Source: Nothophaeocryptopus gaeumannii | Taxonomy: Eukaryota > Ascomycota > Dothideomycetes > Mycosphaerellales > Mycosphaerellaceae | Direction of reading: 5' to 3' | NCBI GenBank assembly: GCA_031771865.1 | Contig: JASISA010000041.1 | Coordinates: 434,001 to 498,000, forward strand | DNA length: 64,000 bases | Notes under the pieces: generated by a model | The model's database searches: none | Told to the model about the DNA's origin: nothing | The model's input: the letters and a program-made list of their open reading frames with translations, nothing else | Made by a program: the position numbers and the translations under genes | Shown here: one piece after another, positions 1 to 10,127 of the stretch | Layout: every line of letters begins with the position of its first letter | Numbering within the stretch: position 1 is the stretch's first letter

Positions 1-1139
1 GCAACAAGGACAGTGACAGTACAGTTCGCTCAGGCGGCATTGACGACAAACAACCTGAAGAAGGTACTCCAGGACTGGCTCGCGAGAAGCCGCGCTTCAT
101 ACTGCATGGCAAGCAGGCGTCTGTTGTGCAGTTTGGTGGTGACTGGGAACGTATGCGACTGCGACGAGAGCAGTACGAAACTCAGCACCCCGGCCCCAGC
201 TCACCAACGAAAGCGCAACGCGAGGCTGCTGATGCTGCGTTTGCTGCTTTCGAGCGCAGGAGGTCAGAACAACATGAGCTTCTGCGTGCGGGAATGACAA
301 GCCCTGTCGTCCACGACTTCCTCCGTGAAACCGGCACTGATGAAGATGCCGACACGATGAGCGTGCTTTCAGAGGGCTCGCGCAGCTTTAGGGAAGACGC
401 CGAAGCCACTCTGAAGTACACCAGCCGACCGACACCACCTTCCGAGAGTCCAATACAGCAATCCTCAAACGATAGCGTCTCAGACGTACCAGACTTCTTC
501 GACCTATCATCATGGGATCCCGAAAACGGCCGTAGAACGACCGTCATCGGGCCCTCACAGTCCGTTCCAGCGCCCCTTTCACCTGCATCAATAACCATCA
601 CCAGACATCGCCGTTTCAGTCTGCAAAAGGGCGGGGAAGGGGTAGGGCCCGTCGAGGCCGACGAGGAAAATCATTTCTCAGATGCGCAGCAGTCGCATAG
701 TAGCTCACGGACTCCGAGCTTGTATAATTACCCATCACCACAAACAACGAAGAACAGGCAGAACCGGCGTACGGTCATTGGGCCTTCCACTTCTCCCAGA
801 GGCTCACAACAGGGAAGCCAGAGCCAACAACATTATATTGGAGCAGCAGCGAAGTATTACGGAACAGGGACAACGAGTTCATCATTTTCTTCGACAAGTG
901 GGAGGGAGTCAAGGGACAATCGTTCTTTGAATTCAACGCAGGAGTCTAAACGGGGATATGTTTCTGCGGGCGCGTCAGTGATCGAGAGCGGTGCGGAGAG
1001 CGTCCACACGACTGCGAGTGGTGAGAGTTCGTTTGTTGAGGGGGAATATGGGTTTGTGGAACCTATTAGTGATGAGGCGCTGAGGGCTATGAGTTTGAGC
1101 TTGAATGGGACGGGAACGGCGAGGAGGAGGGTGGGGTGA
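1..1139 (+). CDS. C-terminal part of a Ser-rich protein, cut by the window edge
   Basis: The frame is open from the left edge (first full codon at base 3) to a TGA at 1137-1139, so only the last 378 or so residues are present and the start lies outside. The first visible part (ILHGKQASVVQFGGDWERMR, then a charged segment with AAFAAFERRRSEQHEL) looks folded or helical. The rest is rich in Ser, Thr and Gln and probably disordered. A short motif, RRTVIGPS, occurs twice (about bases 528-555 and 766-789). No catalytic motif or membrane segment is visible and I do not recognise the family. A GTG or ATG inside the frame should not be read as the true start. Confidence 0.75.
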   Translation, partial: NKDSDSTVRSGGIDDKQPEEGTPGLAREKPRFILHGKQASVVQFGGDWERMRLRREQYETQHPGPSSPTKAQREAADAAFAAFERRRSEQHELLRAGMTSPVVHDFLRETGTDEDADTMSVLSEGSRSFREDAEATLKYTSRPTPPSESPIQQSSNDSVSDVPDFFDLSSWDPENGRRTTVIGPSQSVPAPLSPASITITRHRRFSLQKGGEGVGPVEADEENHFSDAQQSHSSSRTPSLYNYPSPQTTKNRQNRRTVIGPSTSPRGSQQGSQSQQHYIGAAAKYYGTGTTSSSFSSTSGRESRDNRSLNSTQESKRGYVSAGASVIESGAESVHTTASGESSFVEGEYGFVEPISDEALRAMSLSLNGTGTARRRVG

Positions 1140-2400
1140 GATGAGAGACGTGGGATGGAATAGACTACTTTAGTCGATGAGTGGAATGAGAAGTTTTCTC
1201 GGATGAATCACATTTCATTTGCACGATATCTAGTTCGAGAAAGGGGATGGCGGAGCTACGCTCAACGCCCATCGCCTGGATCTGCTACGAAGATATCAAC
1301 CTTACCGCACGGGTAAGACAGCTGCTACGTGCCTTCACAAGCTCCGAGAGCTTTGTGGTCACGACCTTGGTCCTCTGTCGTATGCACTGACATCGCAACG
1401 TCGCTGCAGAGTCAACTGATTTCTCCCAAAAGTGCTACACACTTGTCGCAAGCTTCGAGAGCATTGCGATTTCGACCGAGCATCCCTACCCGAGATAGGC
1501 ATGTCAACGTCAATCGAGAGACAGCTTTGCATTCGGTACACGTGAAACTCTCGCTAGCTAGTCGGTCAAGAAGGTATTCAGCAGTCTCGCTCTCTGCGTG
1601 CCTCTTGAAGGTGTCATCACTTTCCAAGGTGCTCACCAGCTCGACGATCTTACCCTTGACCATCTGCATTGCGGGTTCAATACCACGCTCAAACTCTTAC
1701 TTCACATGACGGTAGAATGTCTCGATCCGCCCGCCAGGGCCGACTTGATCAGCAATCATCGGGACAGGTTTGCAGCGTATCTTCACACTCGACATGTCCT
1801 AACTTCCAGGGTGCTCCCGCCTGAACTCTTCTCCACACTGGACACAACAGCCCGCTCTTGATACTGAGCACTGGGATCGCGGGCGCAGATGAGGGAGGTG
1901 AATTTGCCACGGCACTACAGAGGTAGGAGCCGTTGTGATCATATATGCCCGGCTCTTTCCCACGTGCTCTTGACGATTGCCGCCCGCAACGTGGCTGGAA
2001 AACATCGAAGGCCTCATGTGTCTTGTCATGTCCGCTATGGGGCCGCCTGCTTGAAGACTTATTATATCTTTTTCTTGCCCGAGGCGACTCGCTCCACGCT
2101 CCAGCACCTATTCGCAATATGGCTAGGAATTACACTCAGCACCTTAACGACGCGTTCCATCGTTGACCAGTCGGCTCTGCTGAATCGCGAGCGGGTTACC
2201 GTATTGCGAGCTAAAGGGTGAAGTCAAAATGGGCTGAGCGGATGTCCGGATCTTTCCGAGGACGTAAGGCTAGTTCTAGAGATGGGTGCGCGTCGTCACT
2301 TCTCGGCTCAACTCTAAAGACGGTAGTGCAATATTGGGATATGCCATCGAATTCTTAAAAGCCCGATATTGCCTATGAAGATGCTGATGGCGTGTAAAAG
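1140..2400. other. Intergenic stretch with a decayed minus-strand frame
   Basis: There is no convincing intact gene between the Ser-rich gene and the zinc-cluster factor. The only coding-like signal is the minus-strand frame at 1412-2107, listed separately. The last 300 bases form the promoter and leader of the factor that starts at 2401. An in-frame TAA at 2395-2397 fixes that start. Confidence 0.6.
1412..2107 (-). pseudogene. Possible decayed gene with two in-frame stops
   Basis: On the minus strand one frame stays open for 232 codons apart from a TAG (plus bases 1799-1801) and a TAA (1697-1699). Its translation has protein-like character. It contains a CxxC pair (CCVQCGEEFRREHPGS) just before the first stop, a segment ending in GPGGRIETFYRHVK before the second, a helical stretch (MQMVKGKIVELVSTLES), and two more Cys pairs (CTEC and CDKC), which would suit a zinc-binding protein. 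The TAG could come from TGG or CAG and the TAA from CAA, each by one transition. Alternatives are chance open reading or a spliced gene: the TAA sits in a possible GTAAGA donor, but the nearest acceptor gives an intron of only 37 nt that breaks the frame. Family unknown. Confidence 0.35.
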
Positions 2401-4406
2401 ATGCCTCGCACACAGGAGGGTCCGGCCGCTGCGAGTGGTGCGCCAAGCAGACGTCGGGAGAAGCAGAACAAGACACAGCGATTGACATGCTCGAATTGTC
2501 GCTTGCGTAAAGGCATGGCTAACGGAGTAAGATTGACGAGGAGACCGCTTGCTGACTGATACTCAGTAAAATGCGATGGAAACCAACCAGAATGCCGGAT
2601 CTGTCTGGCATACAACGAGAAATGTGTCTACGACAAGCCTCCTCCAATGACTCAGGTCCTTGCTATGGCAAACAAGATTGCCAAACTAGAACAAGCTCTG
2701 GTTGCAGCAGATTCTCGGCCGGCGCAAGCAGCACCCATCATTGAGCCAGAGATTGCTGTAGGCACCCTAAAATCGAATTCGAGCGGCGATGATATTCATG
2801 GCAGCCCATACTACTCATCGACGTCCGCCACTCAGGAGCCGATAGCATCGGCTACGAATGGCGCAGTGCCCACGCAGGTCTACTCTGTGCCCGGCTCCAT
2901 TCCGTCCCTGGGTCGGGAGCAGCTCAAGTTCTGGGAGGATGCAGCAATCAAGTCCTGTGCTGCCCAAATGCAACTATCTGTGGCAAAGGTCTCCCATATG
3001 CTACGGATTCACTGGACCTGGGTTCACCCTTCCTTCATGTTTACGTCGCGGCCAACGTTTCTCAGAGATGCAGCGGTTGGGGGCCGATTCTGCTCACCCC
3101 TCTTGCTTAGTGCAATCTGTCTGCACGCCACACGGTTCACGGACCGAAGTTTAAGTGAAGAGCTACAGGCACGAGTAAAGCTGTTGCTCGGTCAAGAGCT
3201 GTTCAAGCCGCCGTCCATACCGACAGTTCAGGCTTTGTTGCAGTTGAGTGCGAGAGAAGTCGGCAATGGTTCGACATCTCAAGCATGGCTGTTTTCCGGC
3301 ATGGCCTTCAGAATGGCCCTGGACATGGGCGCTTTCACTCGCCCAAAGACCCCAGGGCCAGATGCCTTGGAGCAGGCACTCAAGGAACAGCTTGGGTGGT
3401 CATGCTTCACATGGGACAAAGCGATCAGTCTTTATCTTGGACGGACCCCAGTACTCCCAGATGCTCCGAATTTTGAGCCTCCGACGCTTGATGATCTCGC
3501 CGAGACTGCTGACTGGAGCCCATATGTGGCGCCAGAGACTCAGAATGAGATACCACGTGTGACATCTCATAACATGACAAGCTTCAAGAATTTCTGTCGG
3601 CTTTTCACCATTGTGAACGACATTCTCTTGACAATATATGCCAAAAAACTGCCTGAGGATCCTTTACCATTCATGCAGCAAACCAGAGCCAGGCTTGAAG
3701 CCTGGAATAGGGAATCGCCCAGTCACATTGTAGTTGATGATGCAACAACCTGTCCGCCTTCGCACATCATCATGCAGAGGTACGCAAATCTGACTTCCGT
3801 TCAACGAATGCTAACGATCGCAGCTTCCTGTACCACACCGCAATCATACTACTTCATCGACCATTCCGTGACAGTCCTGCTTGTCAACTTATCTGCCGCA
3901 ACGCCTGCAATGCCATAGAGCACCTTCTGCTAATCTTCGACCGGACGTTGGGTTTCTCACACGTCTCGTACCTGATGGCCTATTGTTCATACACTGGAGC
4001 TACGGTCGCCGTTCTAGATATGCACGATGGCGTGGAAGGGGCGCAACGAAAAGTCAGCACGTTCTTGCGCGCTCTATACGGAACTCGGAGCAGCTGTCCC
4101 GGCATACAGGCCTCGATAGATATCATTGTGAAGTCCATGGACAGCAGATCAGCAAAGCCAACACAACAGCAACAAACCACAGCGGAGTCAAACGTCAACT
4201 ATCCAAGTGCCGAGACACTTCCTGCATTTCCCCTCTACGAAAGCCAGGACTTCCTCTTCGCGGGTTTGGGAAACCAGGACTTCACGTCTCCACCTTTTGG
4301 CGGCCTTGATCCCTTCGCCTTGGAATGGTCACGTGTGCCGATGGACGCTTTTGAGAATTTTATGGAAGCAGTGCCGGATACGCAAGCACCTTTCGAGGCA
4401 GGTTAA
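2401..4406 (+). CDS. Zn2Cys6 transcription factor (fungal_trans domain)
   Basis: Nuclear binuclear-zinc-cluster regulator, 635 residues, exons 2401-2512, 2567-3779 and 3824-4406. The start is fixed by an in-frame TAA six bases upstream. Exon 1 gives CSNCRLRK, and joining it to exon 2 rebuilds the full cluster C-x2-C-x6-C-x5-C-x2-C-x6-C followed by VYD and a short coiled coil (MANKIAKLEQAL). Intron 1 (2513-2566) must use a GC donor (AAAG|GCATGG) with a TGCTGAC branch and a CAG acceptor, because only this join restores RKVKCDG. Intron 2 (3780-3823, 44 nt) has GTACGC, GCTAACG and CAG, and restores the conserved AIILLHRPF of the middle homology region. The C-terminal tail is Gln/Phe/acidic and could activate transcription. 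It lies upstream of, and on the same strand as, an MFS permease, so it may regulate that gene and the neighbouring SDR. The target is unknown. Confidence 0.9.
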
Positions 4407-4769
4407 GGCCTCATCACCAGACCCGATACTACATCTACGAAGAGCGGGTGCCTTCCAACAGAGAGCTGGAGAATAATCACTGTTCGTAATAATCTCCTGC
4501 CGCGCACGCGTGGCCTGTGCTGTTATGCTATCAGAAGCCATGATTTTTTGCGTAGAGCAGCACATCGGACAACATCCGCGGAGCTTTGCCGGGGCTCACT
4601 ACCATCTCCGCACCTCACTCCACGGGGTCAGCCCGAGTGCCGATCGCAGGATCGTTGAACGTCTGTACTTGAGCTAAAGGCTGTCGTACAAATCAACAAC
4701 AATTGCAAGTCCTCATCTGCAGACCTCATCTTCATCATCTATCGGGACGGCTTGCTGGATCTACCCAAC

Positions 4770-6487
4770 ATGGACGACATCAAGTCGTCAGAGGCCTACC
4801 GCGTGGAGAAAGCCGACAATCAATCAGATATGCAAGTCGAGTATGTCGACGAAAAAGGAGCTTCACCAAACCGGCTTGCTGTCGCCCAGCAGATGTCGGA
4901 GGAAGGGTTTCTCGATGTCGAGAAGCGGCTGAAGAGGAAGCTTGACATCCGTTTGATGTGTGCCATTGTCTTCATCTACATACTGAACTATCTCGACAGA
5001 GTGAGTCGACGAACATGATATTCTGCGAGATCGGTGCTGACTGAGATTAGAACAATATAGGAACAGCCAAAATCGCCGGTATCGAGCAGACCCTCCACTT
5101 GACGTCGACGCAGTTCTCGGCCGCCGTGTCCATATTATTTGCGGGATACATTGTGATGCAAGTACCTTCGAATATTTTTCTTGCCAAGCTACGGCCCTCG
5201 CTCTATCTACCAGCGTGCATGGCAGCATGGGGCACACTCGCTGCCTGCACGGGAGCTGTACAGAGTGCCGGCGGACTGTACGCCACCAGGTTCCTGCTCG
5301 GCTTTGTCGAAGCAGCGTACTATCCCGGTTCGGTGTTCCTGATCAGCTCTTGGTACAAGAGGTCTGAGCTTGGGAAGAGATGCGCAATATTATATGCTGG
5401 CTCGCAAATCGGCTCTGCATTTTCTGGATTGATCTCTGCTGGCATCACTGAAGGCTCGAGCGGCGCGATGGGCCTTGCGGCTTGGCGTTGGATCTTCATC
5501 GTAAGCTTCGTTTTCAATTGCGAAAGTCGCTCATTGAACCACACCTGACCAAGACTTCCAGATCGAAGGCGCCGTCACCGTCTTTGTCGCACTATGCGCC
5601 TTCTTCGTCCTCCCCGACTACCCCAGCAACACGCGCTGGCTATCACAACAAGAACGTTCAGTCGCCGAATGGCGCATGATCCAGGACGCAGGCCAAGTCG
5701 ACGAAGAAAATGCATCATGGACACACGGCTTCGCAGCCGCTTTCAAAGACTGGCGCTTATACATCTTCGCCATGATCTTCCACTGCGTCTTGGTCACGAC
5801 ATCGACGCAACAATTCTTACCTTCTGTGATTGCTACGTTGGGCTTCAACAGAATCAACACGCTGCTACTCACCGTGCCTCCTTATGTGGTCGGAGCCATC
5901 GTCACCATCGCTAATAACACCTCTGCCGACAGACTGCGCAATAGCTCGTTCCATGTCATGTGGCCGCTGGGTGTAGCCATCGCCGGATTTGTGATTGGCG
6001 CTGCGACACTCAACGTTGGAGCAAGATACTTTGGTACGATTCTGATGATAGCTGGAGGACATGGCGCGAACGCTGTTACGATTGCATGGGCGTCGAAGAC
6101 GCTGATCCGTCCACGAATGAAGAGAGCGGCTGCTGTGGCGTTTATTAATTCGTTTGGGAGTATTGCACAGGTATGTCCTCCATCTGGATCTAGACATGCA
6201 TCTCAAGAAGCTGTACTTACTGAACTCTTCAGGTCTGGACACCATACGTGTATCCGAACCAAGACGCCCCTCGCTACGTTACGGCGATGTCAATCAACTC
6301 AGCCTTTGCGTTGTTTGGTATCTTCCTGGCGTTCGTCATGCGGATCATCCTGAGGCGTGTGAACAAGCGCCTAGACGAAGATAAGGAAATTCCGAAGGTA
6401 TTCCGCGGAGAGGCTGAGGCGAAGATCGAGGGTATCTCGGAAGAGGACAGAATTGCAAGACGTAAGGAGTTCCGGTACATTATGTAG
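4770..6487 (+). CDS. MFS transporter, allantoate permease (DAL5) type
   Basis: Twelve-helix plasma-membrane permease of the anion:cation symporter/DAL5 group, 514 residues. Exons are 4770-5000, 5051-5500, 5562-6170 and 6233-6487, all phase 0, with GTGAGT/TAG, GTAAGC/CAG and GTATGT/CAG borders. After a 70-residue hydrophilic N-terminus come the family hallmarks NYLDRNNIGTAKIAG (helix 1 and loop), SILFAGYIVMQVPSNIFLAK (helix 2) and RFLLGFVEAAYYPG (helix 4). The second half carries WTPYVYPNQDAPRY before the last helices. Substrates in this family are usually small organic anions such as allantoate, vitamins or dipeptides; nothing here fixes the choice. The zinc-cluster factor ends 363 bases upstream on the same strand, and the SDR pseudogene converges with only 88 bases between the stops, as in small catabolic or metabolite clusters. 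Confidence 0.92.
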
Positions 6488-6575
6488 ATCCTGGAGAGTC
6501 CAGAGGAGGCACTGCATTGCTGCACACGCCACTTCTCAGGTTCGACATCGAAAGCTAAAAGCATTCCACCTGCTA

Positions 6576-7361
6576 CTACCAAGCACAATGCCCACCTAAC
6601 TCTCGTCAGCCTCAATTCTCTCAACTTCGTTTCGAAGAAATGCTCACCATCAACCCTCAAATCCGTCCCCGTCACAAAAGAACTCCCCTCTCCCAACAGA
6701 AACAAAATCGGCGCCCGATACTCATGCGCCACACTCATCCTCCCAAAGAAATTCCCATCCTCAAACATCTCCTTCAGATGTGGAGAATTCCTCAACATAG
6801 GCCCCGTCGCTTCTGTCGGTATGTACCCCGGACTGAGACTATTTACCCTTATCGGCGGTTCCCCATCATCTCGTCCACCCCATTCACTCGCCAGCGAATG
6901 TGTGAGGGCGTGCAGACCGGCTTTTGAGGCGTTGTATGCTGCGGCTTGGATACCGCGGTTTACGATGTTCCTGTGAGTTTTGTGGAGAGGATTCGATTAA
7001 TTTGGCGGGATGTCCAGTCGATGGCGGGGCGGCGCTCAAAGGTTCCTGCGGCGCAGACGAGGCCACGGAGGGGGTGGCGGAGTTGGAGGGTTGCAAAGAG
7101 GGAGCGGATTGCTTCTTCGTCTGTGATGTCAAGATGGGAGTAGCGGAGTGAGAGGTTCAGGGTTGAGGCTTTGGTTTTGAGGTCGAGCCATTCGGAAGTT
7201 GTCGGTTCTGTGGGTGATAGCTCTGTGATGAGAACGTCTGCGCCGGAATCTAGGAGGGAGCCGGTTAGAGAGGTGCCCATGCCTCCAAGGCCGCCTGTCA
7301 CGATGATTGTTCGATCTCGGAGGGAGAAGAGGTCTGCTGTGGGGATGTGAGGAGGCTCCAT
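6576..7361 (-). pseudogene. Short-chain dehydrogenase broken by an internal deletion
   Basis: Minus-strand NAD(P)-dependent SDR. The 5' part reads MEPPHIPTADLFSLRDRTII, the cofactor loop VTGGLGGMG, the LDI position and VCAAGTF, and stops at a TAA just after STKLTGTS (near 6961). In another frame the gene resumes with NIVNRGIQAAAYNASKAG, which holds the catalytic Tyr-x3-Lys, then NSLSPGYIPTEAT. The roughly 30 residues expected between these parts, including the catalytic Ser region, are absent from the DNA, so an intron cannot explain the gap. At the 3' end an intact intron (6596-6647, GTGAGC, CTGAC, TAG) restores the usual ending VDGGHCAW with a stop at 6576-6578, so decay looks recent. The intact gene would probably have worked on a sugar alcohol or similar hydroxyl substrate. 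An assembly error is the main alternative. Confidence 0.8.
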
Positions 7362-7829
7362 GGCGGCGAGCTTTGGTTAGAAAGGGAGAAGACTTGGAAA
7401 AGAATGGTTTCGACTAGGGTTGAGGAAAGAAGAGATCGAGAACAGAACAGGTGAGGTTGAAGTTCTTCGCACTGTGAATGTACATTGCAGATCAAGTTGG
7501 TGGCCAAACCTTGGGATCCATTGCGACTGTGAAGGCAAGTATCCCGAGCATGCCGTGAGCATCTCAGTAGCTGTGATATGTCGTGATATCTTTCTGATGG
7601 AGGAGAAATGCCTTCGCACAGGCTTGCATAGCATGAATATGTGTGAAAGTGTGAAGGAGAGAAGCAGAGCATATGAGCGAGATGTGATCTGGCGCCAGAT
7701 TTTCGGAGCGGGCCGACGCATTGACCAATCGATCGCCACCTCACCTTTTGAAGATTTGCTTTCGCGTTTGCTGCAACAACATCAACCCTTCAACCCGTAC
7801 GTCTCTCACACCTTTTGTCGGCAGAGTGT
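7362..7829. promoter_or_regulatory. Divergent promoter region between the SDR remnant and arginyl-tRNA synthetase
   Basis: This is 468 bases between two head-to-head genes. Short open frames on both strands are inconsistent and carry no family motif. A TTG and other near-cognate codons precede the ATG at 7830, so the 5' leader of the synthetase is probably short. No clear TATA box or binding site could be assigned. Confidence 0.4.
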
Positions 7830-10127
7830 ATGTTCAGCCCATCTAACGTCACTCGCTTGGGCCTTTTGCGGATTACCTCAGGTCGATTAGCGTCTCGATC
7901 AGCTGCAAAATCTATTCAGTTGAGTCACGGGTGTACAGTCAGAGCACAGCTCACTCAATATAAAGGCTCGGCTGCCGCTTTGTTCTCGACAAGCAGAGTA
8001 CACCCAATGGCAGTAACGAACGGACAGGCCACCGGCCAAGTCGCCGACATCAACCACATCACATCCGAACTTCAAACCCTAGGCATCTCCGACCTTCCCA
8101 AACCGTCAGGAGTCCAGCTCTTCCCACAATACAACCCGGTCGACATCTACCGAGCAGTCATTGTCGAAAAGCTGCACGACATCACAGGAGCGGAGCCAGA
8201 GATTATCAATAATGCTGTACAATGGACGCAGGATCTCAAACATGGAGATCTCATGCTACCTGTGCCAGCTCTTCGACTGAAAGGCAAGAAGCCCGATGAG
8301 CTGGCCAAGGAGATCGCAGAGAAGTTCGATTCGCCGCTCATTGAGAAGCCATCTGCAGACAAGACCTTTGTGCGATTCTTCTTCAAGCCCGAACATTTGG
8401 CCAAGTTCGTGATCCCCGCCATTCACCAGCAGAACGGCAGCTTCGGCTTCAACCCAACACTAGGACGTGAGAACCCATCAGACCCGCAGAGCCGGAAGAA
8501 AAAGGTTCTCGTGGAGTACTCAAGTCCGAATATTGCTAAGGAGTTTCACACTGGCCATTTACGAAGTACGATTATTGGAGGTTTCCTCATCAAGCTTTTC
8601 GAGCATGCAGGGTGGGAGACGGTATCAATGAATTACCTTGGAGACTGGGGGAAGCAATACGGTATTCTGTCGCAGGGCTACGAGAAATACGGTAGCGAAG
8701 AAAAGCTTCTGAACGACCCTGTCAAGCACCTCAACGAAGTCTACGTCAAGATTAACCAGGACGTTTCCGCAGAGCAGAAGCCCGCGAAGGCGCTCCGTGA
8801 GAAGAAGGATGAGCTGGAGAAGTTGAAGAACCCGCCCAAGCCAAAAAAGCCCGCGAAAGGCAAGGAGGCTGAGGCGCCGCCAGAGCCAAAATGGACTGAC
8901 GAGCAGGAGCAGGAGCTTCAGAAAGTGACCGCGGAGCTTGCGAAGGTTGAGCGGGAGCTCATCGCCAAGCCTAGTATTGATGAGCAGGCCCGTCAATTCT
9001 TCAAGCGCATGTGCGACGGCGACCAGAGCGCGCTGAAGAATTGGCAGCGCTTCCGACAGCTGTCGATCGATGCATACATCAAGATGTATGCTCGACTGAA
9101 TATCGCTTTCGATGTGTACAGTGGAGAGTCAACGGTGGATGAGAAGGACATGGAGCAGGCTGCAAAGGTGCTGGCGGAGCGCAAAGTCAGCGAAGACAGC
9201 AAGGGCGCAGTGATTGTGGATTTGTCAAAGCACGGCGCACCAACACTCGGCAAGGCGCTTGTCAAGAAAACAGACGGCACATCACTCTACTTGACTCGTG
9301 ACATTGCCGCCAACTTTGAGCGATACGAGCACTACAAATTCGACCAGATGATCTACGTGATCGCCTGTCAGCAGGACGTGCACGTCAAGCAATTCTTCGA
9401 GATTCTGGAGCTGATGGGCCCGCCATACAGCGAAATTGTTGCAAAGTGCAAGCACATCAGCTTCGGCATGGTCAAAGATCCGAAGGGTCAGACGATGAGT
9501 ACTCGTAAGGGTACTGTTGTCTCACTGGCAGATAGCTTGGATGCTGCGCATGAATTCATGCACGACGTTATGAAGAAGAACCAGGAAAAGTACGAGCAGG
9601 TCGCGGACCCGGAAGCCACAGCTGATATCCTGGCCATTTCCTCCATCATGTGCCAAGACTACAGTGGCAAGATGATCAACGGTTACAACTTCGATATGGA
9701 AAAGATGACCAGCTTCGAGGGTGACACTGGCCCTTATCTGCAATATTCGCATGCCCGCCTGTGTTCCATCAAGCGCAAAGCGAATGTCGCAGAGGAGGAT
9801 CTGTTGAAAGCCGATCTTAGCCACATCACTGCGAAGGAGGGTGTGCAGCTTATCCGCTCGCTTGCTCAGTGGCCAGATGTCTTCCTCAACACATACAAGA
9901 CACAGGAGCCTGTGACTGTACTCACATATCTGTTCAAGATGAGCCACCTGTTGAGCTCGTGCTACGACGCCATCGACCGCACCAACAAGAACGCGAAAAC
10001 GCTTTCCGTCATGTATGCGGACAGCCCGGAGAAGAAGGTCGCGCTGATGGCAATGTACGAAGCCGCCCGCATTGTACTCAATAACGGCATGCAACTGCTA
10101 GGTCTGACTCCGGTGCAGAGGATGTAA
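7830..10127 (+). CDS. Arginyl-tRNA synthetase with alternative mitochondrial and cytosolic starts
   Basis: Class I arginyl-tRNA synthetase, which charges tRNA-Arg in the cytosol and probably also in mitochondria. It has one exon. From the ATG at 7830 the protein is 765 residues and begins with an Arg/Ser-rich, acid-poor presequence ending near LFSTSRVHP. A second ATG at 8007 (MAVTNG) gives a 706-residue form without it, a common way to serve two compartments from one gene. Domains from the first Met: N-terminal tRNA D-loop binding domain, SSPNIAKEFHTGHLRST with the HIGH-equivalent HTGH near 240, a Lys/Glu-rich insertion around 311-370 (KKPAKGKEAEAPPEPKW) inside the catalytic core, MSTRKG as the KMSKS equivalent near 556, and a DALR anticodon-binding domain ending LLGLTPVQRM, the usual end of ArgRS. 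All parts are complete. Localisation is inferred. Confidence 0.95.
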   Translation: MFSPSNVTRLGLLRITSGRLASRSAAKSIQLSHGCTVRAQLTQYKGSAAALFSTSRVHPMAVTNGQATGQVADINHITSELQTLGISDLPKPSGVQLFPQYNPVDIYRAVIVEKLHDITGAEPEIINNAVQWTQDLKHGDLMLPVPALRLKGKKPDELAKEIAEKFDSPLIEKPSADKTFVRFFFKPEHLAKFVIPAIHQQNGSFGFNPTLGRENPSDPQSRKKKVLVEYSSPNIAKEFHTGHLRSTIIGGFLIKLFEHAGWETVSMNYLGDWGKQYGILSQGYEKYGSEEKLLNDPVKHLNEVYVKINQDVSAEQKPAKALREKKDELEKLKNPPKPKKPAKGKEAEAPPEPKWTDEQEQELQKVTAELAKVERELIAKPSIDEQARQFFKRMCDGDQSALKNWQRFRQLSIDAYIKMYARLNIAFDVYSGESTVDEKDMEQAAKVLAERKVSEDSKGAVIVDLSKHGAPTLGKALVKKTDGTSLYLTRDIAANFERYEHYKFDQMIYVIACQQDVHVKQFFEILELMGPPYSEIVAKCKHISFGMVKDPKGQTMSTRKGTVVSLADSLDAAHEFMHDVMKKNQEKYEQVADPEATADILAISSIMCQDYSGKMINGYNFDMEKMTSFEGDTGPYLQYSHARLCSIKRKANVAEEDLLKADLSHITAKEGVQLIRSLAQWPDVFLNTYKTQEPVTVLTYLFKMSHLLSSCYDAIDRTNKNAKTLSVMYADSPEKKVALMAMYEAARIVLNNGMQLLGLTPVQRM

